A stretch of 64,000 bases of DNA from Mangifera indica. Taxonomy: Eukaryota > Streptophyta > Magnoliopsida > Sapindales > Anacardiaceae. The stretch covers positions 682,001 to 746,000 of the forward strand of contig NC_058148.1 of assembly GCF_011075055.1 (NCBI RefSeq), given 5' to 3'. Positions 23,730 to 34,599 of this stretch are shown here, piece after piece (position 1 is the first letter of the stretch; every line of letters starts with the position of its first letter). Made by a program: the position numbers and the translations under genes. A model generated the notes under the pieces. It was not told where the DNA came from, did no database searches, and saw only the letters and a list, made by a program, of their open reading frames with translations.

Positions 23730-26700
23730 ATGCATCCTCCTTTGACGTTGCATAGACACCCCATGTGTGCCGAAGTGAGTTTTATCGCCTTTAATTGATT
23801 CTATTTTGTGGGTTTTGGCGGTGCTTTTGATATTTGGTGTTTCTGCAAGCACTCACTTAGGAAGGATTGGTTAAAAGGGTGCATCTGAAAGTGTTTTTCT
23901 CAATTGCAAAAAGGGGTTTTTGGGTGTCTATTTTGTATTGTTTGGTTGGTATTAGACAGAAGCGCTTTTTTATATAAATCATTTTTTCTTCAAAATGCTT
24001 TTTTTGTAAGTACTTTGAAATTTGGTAGTCAGTTTAGCAATTTCATTTTTTTAATTTTAATAAAAAGGTGCTTCTATGTTGGGATTGTGTTACATTGCTT
24101 TGCATTTTTAAGGAAAGATGTAAAGGACTTTTAGTTTTAGAAGATAGGGTTATCCCAGAAGGTGAGAGATGCCAATGGAATAACAAGTGACTATTAAAAG
24201 GTGTAATGGACTGTAACTCGATAGTTGAAAGCAGTTTTGTAATTTTTCACATTTGTAAAATCTTTTTTAACTTTTCTAATATAATGATTGATTGATTAGT
24301 GGACTAAATTTTGAAGTAGGCCACTTTGTGTTGGGTCGAACCAAATAAAATATTTGTCTGGTTTTGATTTTATGCTTGCTCTTTATTCTTTGTTGGTTTT
24401 GGTGATGTTTGTTTTTTTAACAGTTTTGTAATTTTTCACATTTGCAAAAATTTTTGTAACTTATCTAATATAATGATTGATTGATTAGTTGACTGAATTT
24501 TGAAGTAGGCCACTTTGTGTTGTGTTGAACCAAATAAAATATTTGTCTGGTTTTGGTTTTATGCTCGCTCTTTATTCTTTGTTGGTTTTGGTGATGTGTG
24601 TTTTTTTTTTTAAGTTTTGTAATTTTTCACATTTGTAAAATTTTTTGTAATTTATCTAATATAATGACCGACTGATTGGTGGACTGAATTTTGAAGTAGG
24701 CCACTTTGTGTTGGGTCAAACCAAATAAAATATTTGTCTGGTTTTGATTGTATGCTTGCTTTTTATTCTTTGTTGGTTTTGGTCATGCGTGTTCTTTTTT
24801 TAAATCCCCAACATTTTGCTTTTATTTGTTCAAAAGTGTTTTCAATAGGAGTGCATTGTTTTTCCTTAAATAAAAAAGGCTTAATGTTTATTCACTCAAA
24901 GTGCTTTCTGTAGCAGCACCTTGAAATACATTTGGAAATTCTTTTGATAGTCCCCTTTTTTTGATAAGTAATTTTAACGATTGATATGTTATCATATGAT
25001 TGGATAATCTAATTGTTTACTTTATCTCTAATTCAAAATTACCTAGCACACAATAACACATCAGCCCATTAGCACCTGTTAGCCTATCTTTTAGAAAATG
25101 AAGTATTACTTTTCTTTTGTTTTCTTGTAGAGTTTGGTTTGCAATAGAGAATGGTGCTTCCAGTTATTTGAAAGTGTTTTCTATAAAAACACTAAAAAAA
25201 TGCATCAACTTGTTAGGAACCCAGCACTTATTCGATCAAAACACAAAATACATAATAACTAAAATATTTCATTACTAAAAACATTACAAGATAAACCGAA
25301 CAATTCGAGGAGTTCGGGACCTCCCATTTTCCAGCCATTCGAGGCGCCGGAGACCTCCCATTTTTCGGCCATTCGAGGCGCTGGAGACCTCCCTAAATCA
25401 GCCAAAGGTGGCCGCCCTCAAACCCAAACCCTAATATTTTTCTTTTCTTCTTTTAAAACTCAAACATATATTTATAAAAGAAATGTGCCATTGGATTGGG
25501 GACAAGTGTCCCAATCCTAACATTTCCCTCCCCTTCAAAATCATCTTGTCCTCAAGATGAGTTTATGTTTTTTTTTTTTTTCTCTTTCAGTTGTTTCTTC
25601 CTATCCAAAGCAGCTTCCCGCCCACTGTTTTTACTTAAAATTTTTTTTTTTTTACAGCTGTCTCTTTTTTCTTTTTTAAATATATATTTTTTTTCTCTCT
25701 CCTCTGCTTCTTTACTTTTCTTTTCTTCTTTCCAACGCCCAATTCTCTTCCTTTTCTCTTCCCAATAAACCTACCCACTGCCTCCACCTTTTTTCTATTT
25801 CTTTATTTTTTTATTTCTCTCTCCTTTCTCTTTCCTTCTTCTTTCCTTCTCCTTGTCTTTTTCTTTTCTTCTTTCTTCTCCTTCGTTCTTGTTTCTTCTT
25901 CCTTCTGTCCTCTGTTTTTTTTTTTTCCACTTCCGTCGGCGTTTCATTTTCTCCTGCTTCTTCTTCTTCTTCTTCTTCTTCTATTTTCATTTTCCTCTTC
26001 TTCTCATTTTGCGCTTTCGAGCTCATTTCTCCCTGTGATGATTTTTCTTCAAGTCAACCTCCTCCATGAACATTTTCCGGAGACTCATCACTTTTCCGAC
26101 CATCATCTATCTTCTCCGTTAGATCGAACGCGCTCTGATATCATTTGTTAGGAGCCCAACACTTATTCGATCAAAACACAAAATACATAATAACTAAAAT
26201 ATTTCATTACTAAAAACATTACAAGATAAACCGAACAATTTGAGGAGTTCGGGACCTCCCATTTTCCGGCCATTCGAGGCGCCGGAGACCTCCCATTTTC
26301 CGGCCATTCGAGGCGCCGGAGACCTCCCTAAATCAGCCAAAGGTGGCTGCCCTCAAACCCAAACCTTAATATTTTTCTTTTCTTCTTTTAAAACTCAAAC
26401 ATATATTTATAAAAGAAATGCGCCATTGGATTGGGGACAAGTGTCCCAATCCTAACACAACTAAAATGCTGCAAATGGGTTTAGAAAAGCACTTCTGATT
26501 GAAGTGTTTCCAAATGCACACTTAATATAATTTATAAGTATAATATAATTCTGGTCTTCATTGAATACAGATTATTGAGGAGTTTCAGAAGTGTCATATG
26601 GACCATCCTATTGGGAAATTCTTTGGTGATTGTACAAAACTCAAAATAAAGCTTGATCGATGTTTTCGACAAGAAGTGAGTCATTTATATTGATTTGTAT

Positions 26701-26878
26701 AGCATATTTCTGTTTCTGTTTATGTTTTCATTGTTGAATTGAAATGCGTATATTTCTTTAAAACCTCGTGCTTATTCCACAGAAAGCAGTGAAGCGCAAG
26801 GCAAACTTTGAGCAAAGTAAGAAATTGAGAGAAAGGCTTCAAGGATTGAGGAAGGAAAATGCTGAAGCAGAAGCTTAA
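23730..26878 (+). CDS. CMC2: CMC2-like twin-CX9C mitochondrial protein
   Basis: The coding exons are 23730-23774, 26571-26675 and 26783-26878; all junctions are GT/AG and phase 0. The product is 81 aa, the normal size for this family. It starts MHPPLTLHRHPMCAE and carries two CX9C motifs: C13 to C23 across the first splice junction, and C36 to C46. The C-terminal part is a charged helix. CMC2 proteins sit in the mitochondrial intermembrane space, where the cysteine pairs form disulphides, and they assist cytochrome c oxidase assembly in yeast and animals; the plant role is inferred from this. The first coding intron is 2.8 kb because it contains a TRIM retrotransposon and a tandem repeat. A broken copy of exon 1 lies at 53754. 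Confidence 0.93.
24232..24803 (+). repeat. Three tandem copies of a 190-bp unit in CMC2 intron 1
   Basis: Units start at 24232, 24421 and about 24612. Each opens 'agttttgtaatttttcac' and includes 'gaagtaggccactttgtgtt' and 'ttctttgttggttttggt'. Copies agree at most positions, so the triplication is fairly recent. Confidence 0.85.
25211..25522 (-). repeat. TRIM 3' LTR
   Basis: LTR copy adjoining the polypurine tract. It holds an inner direct repeat around 'cgaggcgccggagacctccc' in two copies, also present in the partner LTR. Confidence 0.92.
26146..26457 (-). repeat. TRIM 5' LTR
   Basis: LTR copy adjoining the primer site at about 26132-26145. It has the same length and ends as the 25211 copy. 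Confidence 0.92.
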
Positions 26879-27623
26879 TGTTGAATTTTAGTGCATATCA
26901 GGTCTCAGTTTATAATTACTGCTTTAGTAACTTAATAAATCTTCAAGGTTTTTCATGTAATGTGCTTCTTCAAGTCTCAATTTTTTGTAGTTTTAATTAC
27001 CGGTCTAGGTCTTTCCTGGTCATATTGATTGGATTGATGGTTACCACAACACTTTTTAAATATATGTATATTTACAATATATCACAAATGAAACTTGTGG
27101 TTTGATTGTGTTGCACCAACCTTTGCAAATGTTAAGACTTGGTTTTAAGTCCCAACATTTGCAAAATAATATGTTAATGGCAGAATGACCTTGAACTGTG
27201 ATCAAGCCTGTCTAACCGGCCCGGTTTTCAAATAATTAGTTTTGATCTCTTTTGAAAATATTCATTTAACGACCTATGATTCTAGAGTTTGTATTACAGT
27301 ATATGTTCTAGAGTTTTTCTACAATTTTTCTCAGAAGAAATATACTAGCACATTGTGTGGTGTCATTGGCCTTCATGTTCTAATTTATTTTTCAGAAGTG
27401 TTTTTGGTGGCCTCTTTAACGTTAAATTTGCAGTTTTATTTAGTAACAGGATTTCATCTCAAAATGATGAATGGCAAGTTCCAAGTATATTGAAACATGG
27501 TTTTTAGTTACGATACATGATATGTATTGTGTTATATGATACAGATGAAAAATGATATAAATTTGAAGGCATATTGAAAATTTGTATGATTTAGTAAACG
27601 TATCGTATAATATGATTTGTATT
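26879..27623 (+). other. CMC2 3' flank
   Basis: This is the 3' untranslated and downstream sequence. From about 27310 it matches 53990-54260 closely, with shared segments such as 'ctcagaagaaatata' and 'aagttccaag'. This marks the duplicated block. No gene is seen. Confidence 0.55.
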
Positions 27624-28586
27624 GACCTGGCCACGGTTCATGAACCGCCGGTTTCGGTTCAGAACCGCCGATTCACTGTTCGAAAACATAAGGACCCTGA
27701 ATCGAAACCGTAACAGGACGGTTCGTCCACGGTTTGGAACCGCCGGTTCCGGTTCATGACCCCAGTTTGGAACCGACGGTTTCGGTTCGAAACCGATATT
27801 GAACAGTCAATTCTAATACATGATCTTGATTTAATTTTTAAATTATTAATTACAATAATTGAAAATTAAAAAAAAGGCTTGGACTTAATTACAATAAATA
27901 AAATTAATTATATAAATAAATTATATGATTAATTATAAAAGATAATAAAAAAATAATAAATAAAATTAATTATAGAAATAAATTCTATAATTAATTATGA
28001 ATTGTATAAAAAAAATTGAAATTGAAATTGAAATTAATAAAAAATTAAGAAAGAATTTAATTAAATTTAAGAAAATTTGATTGAATTGAAAGATTGAGAG
28101 AGTATTTAGAGTTTAAAGAATGAGAATGAGAGTTTGAAGGATTGAGTGAGAGAGTGGAGAGATTGAAATTTGAGAGAATGAAATTTGAAGGGGTATATAT
28201 AGGAAAAAACTTTTTTGAAAAAAATTAAAAATAGGGAAGGTGAATTTAGATTCAGAGAAATTGCAGGGGACCGTTGTCCCCTGCAATTTTCCCTTCAAGC
28301 CAATGGTTCCCTGCGCAGGGAACCATTGGCTTTTTTAAAAAAATTAAAAAAAAATCAAAACAAATTAAAAAAAAATTCAAATTTTTTTGGTTCAGCACAG
28401 TAAACCGCCGGTTCATAAACCAAGTGTGAACTGGCGGTTTCACGGTTCCAATTTATGTAAACCGAAACCAAACTGTAGAACCCCGGTTTCGGTTCCGGTT
28501 CATTCCGGTTCCGGGTCTGCCGGTTCCGGTTTTAGGCGGGCCGGTTTCGGTCCGGTTCACGGGCCAAACCGGCCTGTGGCCAGGTC
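27624..28586. mobile_element. hAT-like non-autonomous element
   Basis: The ends are an 11-bp inverted repeat, GACCTGGCCAC and GTGGCCAGGTC, backed by longer CCGGTTTCGG-rich arms on both sides. The flanks ttgtattg and tagtattg agree at 7 of 8 positions, but the duplication overlaps the terminal G, so its exact edge is uncertain. The paralogous block near 54270 lacks the whole stretch, which supports a discrete insertion. The AT-rich inside codes for nothing recognisable. Confidence 0.7.
28258..28332. repeat. Two strong hairpins inside the hAT-like element
   Basis: The first hairpin (28258-28289) has 14-bp perfect arms, AAATTGCAGGGGAC and its complement, with loop CGTT. The second (28297-28332) is a perfect 36-bp palindrome centred on TGCGCA, with half-site AAGCCAATGGTTCCCTGC. 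They stand eight bases apart. Confidence 0.9.
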
Positions 28587-29180
28587 TAGTATTGGTCTAT
28601 AGTGCTAACCTATCACCTTTTTTCGAGGTGATGATTTGGTATGGTTGTATTTGAAAAATGTTAAAATTTTGAGCATTTTTGATATTTTTTAAAATAATAA
28701 CGTGACAATTAAAAATATGAATGCATTGATATCACATGACGTATAATTAGAAATTCTCTAATATTTCTTATTTTGATAGTTAATTCTTTAATAATTTTAT
28801 TATTATTATTATTATGATTTGGTATAAATGTATCCATTATTAATGCATGAAGTATATTTAATATCTTAACCACCAATTTAAGGCATGAATCTCTATCAAG
28901 TCGAACAATATGACAACATTCCTACCTTATATATCCTCTTGAGCAGAATTGTTGTTGAAAATCTAGTTTCTCCAAAAGTAACGTTTTCATTTAAGGTATC
29001 CCCACCTCCTGTAAAATAGATATGTCAAATCCCTATTCTAATGTTGAGCCATAAGAACTCACAAAACAAGCATCAAATTCACTTTTTGTTGCATATCAAG
29101 TGTTGGTAGTGGCAGAGTCAAACACCAAAACATAGAAAAAAAAATATATATTTGTTCAAATAATAGGGTAAGAATTTGTG
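28587..29180. other. Duplicated block, matching 54280-54800
   Basis: No intact gene. The stretch from 28865 on parallels 54460-54800, for instance 'gtcgaacaatatgacaacat'. On the minus strand, about 28930-29010 matches the candidate last exon described at 54523-54629 but with changes that break its frame. Similarity stops near 29180 where the LINE begins. Confidence 0.55.
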
Positions 29181-29229
29181 AGTTCTCTAGTCTCCTCCGT
29201 CTGGTTAGTGGCCTTTCCAATGCCAGCCA

Positions 29230-29245
29230 CCCCCCCCCCCCCCCC
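29230..29245 (+). repeat. Run of 16 C residues
   Basis: An uninterrupted C16 homopolymer near the 5' end of the LINE. Its true length is uncertain because such runs are error-prone in sequencing. Confidence 0.8.
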
Positions 29246-29470
29246 TAGGGGACCTTTTTGGTCTCCAGTTTTCCCCTAATTTTTCTCCTTTTGTGGTTTG
29301 CTATCGTCAGTTCCTTTTCATCTATGTTGTGGTGTGTATGGTTGTGTCGTTTTTCCTTTCTATGTTGTTGGGGTGCCTAGTTGTTCTGCGTTTAGGTGGT
29401 GGTGTGTTTGACTTGCATTTTCTGTTTCTGTTTGTGTGTGGTGGCTTTGGGTTTCCTCAAACTGTTTCTG

Positions 29471-30200
29471 TTTGACTTGCAAGAAGATTGTAACAAAGTT
29501 GGAGTATTTCCCTACTCCTCCAAGGAAATCTCCAAAAAGAGCTTTTGTAGCTTTGTTGAAGGAAGTCATAGACCAAAGTGCTAAAAAGTGAGAGTTATGT
29601 GCGGTCGATTTCTTTCTTGGTAAGAGGATTCCTTTCCCTGCAGTGAAAAGATACGCTGACAAATGTGGGCAAGTTTAGGCCTTCAATAGATCACTACTAA
29701 TGGAAGAGGAATGTTTATTCTCAAGTTCAAAAATGAGGAGGATCCCATGAGAGTTGTTGAGGAAGGAACCTGGGTTATGGGAGGTAAGCCTTTCTTTGTT
29801 CAAAGGTGGAAGAGGAATTTCGTAATGGAAACAGAGAATGTCAAGGTAGTGGCAGTTTGGGTGAAAATTTATGATATTCCATTAGAATTTTGGAGTGCCA
29901 AAGGGCTAAGTTACTTGGTGAGTGGCCTTGGAAAGCCATTTTATTTGGACTCAGTGACAACGGATGGATTACGGTGGGAATTTGCGAGTGTGTATTGAAA
30001 TGAAGGTGGAAGAAAATTTTCCAAATTTCACTGACATGGAGTTGCCAGACGGAAGTAATATGAAATTGAAAGTTGAATACAGTTGGAGGCCATTGAAATG
30101 TAATAAATGTAAAAGCTAAGCCATGTTCAAGAAGAATGTAGAATGAGTGTTAAGAAGAAGTCTTGGAGCAGTGGCCTAAGTCCTAAAAGGGATCCTAGAA
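29471..30200 (+). pseudogene. LINE ORF1 relic (DUF4283, zinc knuckle)
   Basis: The product contains 'MFILKFKNEEDPMRVVEEG', 'WVMGGKPFFVQRW' and 'VKIYDIPLEFWSAKGLSYL', the DUF4283 pattern of plant L1 first reading frames. A degenerate CCHC knuckle follows near 30095 (C-N-K-C-K-S then a stop). The protein would bind the element's RNA. The frame is broken near 29995 and in the knuckle. Confidence 0.75.
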
Positions 30201-32418
30201 GCAGAGATAAAAGCAACGATAAAAAGGCTTTTGTTAAAAAAAAATTTGCAAAAATGGGGTGCTACCAATTCAGGATATTATTGGTAATGGAAATAAGAAG
30301 CTCCCATAACAATTTGCTCACCTTGTTGAGGAGGTAATGTTCAATGAGAAGGAATAGAGGATTGTGACAATTCTCGAGGCTCATGAGGCTAAATTAGCAG
30401 GAAAAGGAAAGGAGGTGATTAACATTAATAAGGAGGAAGTTGAGAAGAGAAAAGAAAAAGAGTTGTTGATAAGTAAGGACAAAAATGGGAAACCGTTGGG
30501 CATTAAAATCAATGAAGGTGGGAAAGAAGAACAAGAGCCAGATTTATACGATGATGAAATGGAATCTCCTTTAGTTATGACATTCGGAAAATTACTAAAG
30601 GTAGATGAAAAAGATATAAATGTGGCCTCAAGTAGTAAGATGAGCAAATACAAAAGAAGAAACTTGCCAAGAGGAGGGAGTCCAATTCCATCAAACCTTC
30701 CAATGATTAATCATGTAGCTTGGAATATTAGGGGATTAAATTCCCCTCTAAAACAATAGGAAATAAAACTTGTTATACCTAGAATAAGATTGACTTGTGT
30801 GCTATTCTTGAGACCAAGGTGAAGAAGGAAAACATAAAGAAGATTAGAAGAAATATTTTTTGTGATTGGGATTTTGTGAATAACAATGACCTTAATTCTA
30901 AAGGTCGTATTTGGGTGGCTTGGAACCAAAGAATTGTGAATGTTTCGATTATCAATATAGATGAGCAAAGCATTCACATGGAGGTTACCATTTTATCTTG
31001 CAAAGATAAGTTTTTTGTGACTATGGTTTATGGTATGAATTGCTATATTGATAGAAGAAAGCTTTGGGAGGAGCTTAAGAAAATTTATGGCTACTTAAAT
31101 TAGTCTTCGTGGATCATCCTTAGGGACTTTGATGCCATAAGAAATGGTCAAGAGAAAGATAGAGGTTCTAATTCGTGGGAAAGACATAAAGATGAGTTAA
31201 ATAAGTGCTATAAGAATATTCAAATGAATGACCTTAGATATATGGGTAGTTTCTACACCTGGAACAACCAAAGTTAAGGAGACAAGAGAGTGAGTTGTAA
31301 GGTTGATAGAATTCTTGCAAACGAGAAGTGGGTTGACAAATTTCCAAGATCTTTTGGTTGGTTCCCTCCCGAAATCATTTCAGACCACTGCCTGAGTATC
31401 CTCATTGGTGGGAAAGAGTTGCAAACTAGGAGGTCTCCTTTCAAGTTCTTTAACTATTGACTGAAGGATTGGAACTTCATACAAATTATGGAAAGTGTTT
31501 GGAAGAAAAATATAAGAGGTAGTCCCATGTTTAGGCTTTATTCTAAGCATAAATTAGTCAAGGCTAAACTAAAGGAGTTAAACAAGGAGTATTGGTGTTT
31601 GTTCGAGAGAGTTAAGCTTGCTAAGAGTGATCCAGAAAGAGTCTAAACTAAGCTCTCTAGATCCCTTCATGATGGTAGCTTGATTGAAGAAGAAAAAGAG
31701 AAAGCTCAAGAGTTTAGAAGATTAAGTTGGAGAGAGGAGTTCTTTATGAAGCAAAAATCTAAAGTGAATTGGTGAAAAAAGGATGATCAAAATACTTGTT
31801 ATTTTCATAAGTGCGTTAGAGGGAGAATGAATATAAATGCCATTGAAAGCATTTGTTGTGAGGGTGGAGAATTTGTGATGGATAAGGAGAAGGTGAAGAG
31901 GGAGTTTTTTGATTTCTTTATAAACCTTCTTCAAGAGCAAAGCCATGTGGAGGAGGAGAGGAATATTAAGGAGGTGCTTGATTATAAAATTCTTGTGAAG
32001 CAAAGTAGTCACATGATTAGGGAGGTCACAGGAGAGGAGACAAAAGAAGCCATCTTTGCCATGGGTAACAATAAGGCCTCGGGTCCGAATGGGTTTGGAG
32101 CTTATTTCTACAAGAAGGCTTAGAGTGTGGTTGGTCAAGATGTGATTGAAGCTATCAAGGATTTTTTCAACAATGATGTTCTCCTTAAAGAGGTAAATTG
32201 CACCATTATTGTGCTTGTTCCTAAATGTCCTAATCTTACTTTTTTTAAGAATTTTAGACCTATTTCTTGTTGTAATACAATCTATAATGTATTACTAAGA
32301 TTATGGCAAATAAACTCAAGTGTAATCTCCCTAACTTCATTACTAAAGCCTAAACGACCTTTATGGAAGGAAGAAAGATTGGTGATAATATCCTTCTTTG
32401 CCAAGAGCTAATGTATAA

Positions 32419-34599
32419 TGTAACATCCCTCTCCAAAAATACTGCCCTCTGGAGAAAAAATATTACTAATTAATATCTGGAACATCTATTTAAAAAAAAA
32501 CTTTAAAATGAACTTGTCACTGAAAAAGTTCAAAAATTGTTTTGTAAAAACTAAAAATTTAGAAATGAACAAAAGATGTATATATCACATACAAAAACTT
32601 ATCTCAAATCATGGAGTAATCATGTACATACCTTTAGATACAACTGTACAACTATCTACAAACTATATTTGCATAAGGTTAGAAGTCAATATCATATGGC
32701 CATACGCATGTAACATAAACCATAGACAACCTACTCTAGCTCAGATCTATCCTCGTTGACCTAACCCTGTCTTGTAGCTACCTTTATCACTTGTACCTAC
32801 AATCATGAAAGTAAAGGAAGTGAGAGATAAGAACACCTAGTAAAGGGAAAGAAATAGGTAAACTATCTCCCTTTGAGGGAATAATCTGGCTCATCTTTTT
32901 TTATTAGGGTCACACTTTGTCTTATCAGGTGTCCATTTGATACTTTCTGGAAGCTGACTATAGGGATTCGACAATTTTCAAGGCTCGAGCTCTCTTTCTT
33001 TCTCTCACTACACCATCTCAGAATCTAAACTGTGTTATACTACGAGTTTGCTCTACTGCGAGCTGACCCTACTGCGGGTCTATGTCCTACTACAGACTTG
33101 TCTTGCTGCGAATGTGCCCCACTGTGGGCAGTGTAGCGTGAAGTGCCCCCTCATAGTTCGTAGCATGTATGCATTATCTCTTACTGATCTTACTTCCATC
33201 TAAAACTAAAACTCGTGCCCGAGCCCTTTCTTTCCCTTTATGCACGTGAGATACTATTACATATCCTTAACCCACCAGACTTGAGCCCCAAATTTCCTTT
33301 CTTCCTTTTCCTTTTTTTTTTTCTCTCTCCTTTCTTTCCTTTCCTTTCTTTCCAAAAGCAGTAATTACTGTTTATTTGATAGAGCAATCTTTTTGTTCAA
33401 ACAATTTAATAATCCAAACGGTTTTCAAATCATACAAATTATATATCATTGAAAAAAGGATTTTAAGAGCATTGCAACGAGCTATAGCAGCACTTATGAT
33501 TCATCAGAAAAAATAGTCAAAATAAGCTTTCTTTCTCTCTTTCTTTCAAAAAACTGTAATTACTGTTCATTTGGTAGAACAGTCTTTTTGTTCAAACAAT
33601 TTAACAGTTCAGACGGTCTCCAAATTATACAAACTATATATCATTGAAAAAAGGATTTAAAGAGTTTTCCAAAGAGCTATAGCAACACTCATGATTCATT
33701 AGATAAAACTGTCAAAATGTGAGACGAAATCAATGGCAAAAATGTAATATTTCTTAACTCTCTGTCATGAACCAAAATCACACACATAGATGCCCCAAAT
33801 AACAAAACAACATCTCTCAATTTCAAAACTCCTCAACCATGTCATTTAACTCAACTCAATCAAGTATATATGTCTATTCATAACTATATATGTATCCCTA
33901 TGTCCCTTGTCATGGCCTTATCATTTATATGTATAAACCTTTCTCTTTTGCTTCCAACCATGACCAATGCATCCATATAACACAAAATCATCATTTATAA
34001 CATAGAACCAAAGACATAAAACATGAAACATAGAGTTTATTTAACAAATTTGGGGGAGAGCAAAAATGATTCCACTTACCTTGCTTCAAGCCAACACTTG
34101 CCAAGCTTGCTCCTTCCTCTTTGCCTTACTTATTTTCTCACCAAGAACCACCTTAAATTAATACCAAAACACACTAATATATTTATATAACATACTCCAA
34201 TATATATAAACATAGGTAAAGGGAAAAGAAGGAGATCTTTTGGTTATCAAGGCCTCTAAAGTGTTTCCTCTCATTTTCTTTCCTTACTTTGTCTTCCAAA
34301 ACCCCTTCAAATCATCCATTTTTCTTCAAAAAACAAAGAAGAAGCATGAAGAAGGCTGAGTTTCTAGAAGGGATGGGAGAACAAGATGAAAAATGCATTT
34401 TGTTTTGTCTTTGATCCTTTAATGTATGTACATACATTTTTGGCTTTTCATATTTACTTATCCTTTGTCTTTTTGAAATTTTTTGTTTTTATTATATATA
34501 TATATACACACATTTGAACATATATATTTAAGACTAGAAATGTCTCAAAGTAGGGTCAGAAAACATAAATGTCCCTGAAACATATTTGAGGGTATTACA
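32419..34599. mobile_element. Solo LTR inserted in the LINE
   Basis: The insertion begins TGTAACATCCCTCTCC and ends GAGGGTATTACA, so the ends are imperfect inverted repeats of the TG...CA type. The target duplication tataa is exact at 32414-32418 and 34600-34604. Removing it rejoins the LINE reverse transcriptase in register around 'LLCQELMY' and 'YHKENG'. There is no coding sequence inside, and no second copy in the window, so a solo LTR is the simplest reading. Confidence 0.85.
33354..33725. repeat. Tandem duplication of about 185 bp in the solo LTR
   Basis: Two copies, about 33354-33530 and 33541-33720, each contain 'gtaattactgtt', 'tctttttgttcaaacaattt' and 'atatatcattgaaaaaagga'. Just upstream (33040-33130) are short imperfect repeats of the form 'ctactgcg'. 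Confidence 0.8.

Larger units (their letters stand above)
25211..26457 (-). mobile_element. Complete TRIM retrotransposon in CMC2 intron 1
   Basis: Two 312-bp LTRs (25211-25522 and 26146-26457) run TGTTAGG...CCTAACA and differ by about nine bases by eye. The 5-bp target duplication caact lies at 25206-25210 and 26458-26462. On the minus strand the bases next to the 26146 LTR read TGATATCAGAGC, one mismatch from the usual initiator-Met tRNA primer site. Next to the 25522 end the minus strand reads 'aaggggagggaaa', a polypurine tract. The element therefore lies antisense to CMC2. The 623-bp inside is low-complexity, pyrimidine-rich on the plus strand, and codes for no gag or pol. It must have been moved by another element's proteins. 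Confidence 0.93.

Noticed and set aside
25811..26026. Minus-strand frame rich in Lys, Glu and Arg, and the opposite Phe/Ser-rich frames
   Set aside because: They arise from the pyrimidine-rich inside of the TRIM; low complexity and no family match.
28141..28602. Overlapping short frames on both strands
   Set aside because: They are produced by the hairpins and the CCGGTTTCGG-rich arm of the hAT-like element.
32700..33130. Repeated 'ctactgcg' motifs as a possible regulatory cluster
   Set aside because: They are short, irregular and inside the solo LTR; no link to a host gene.
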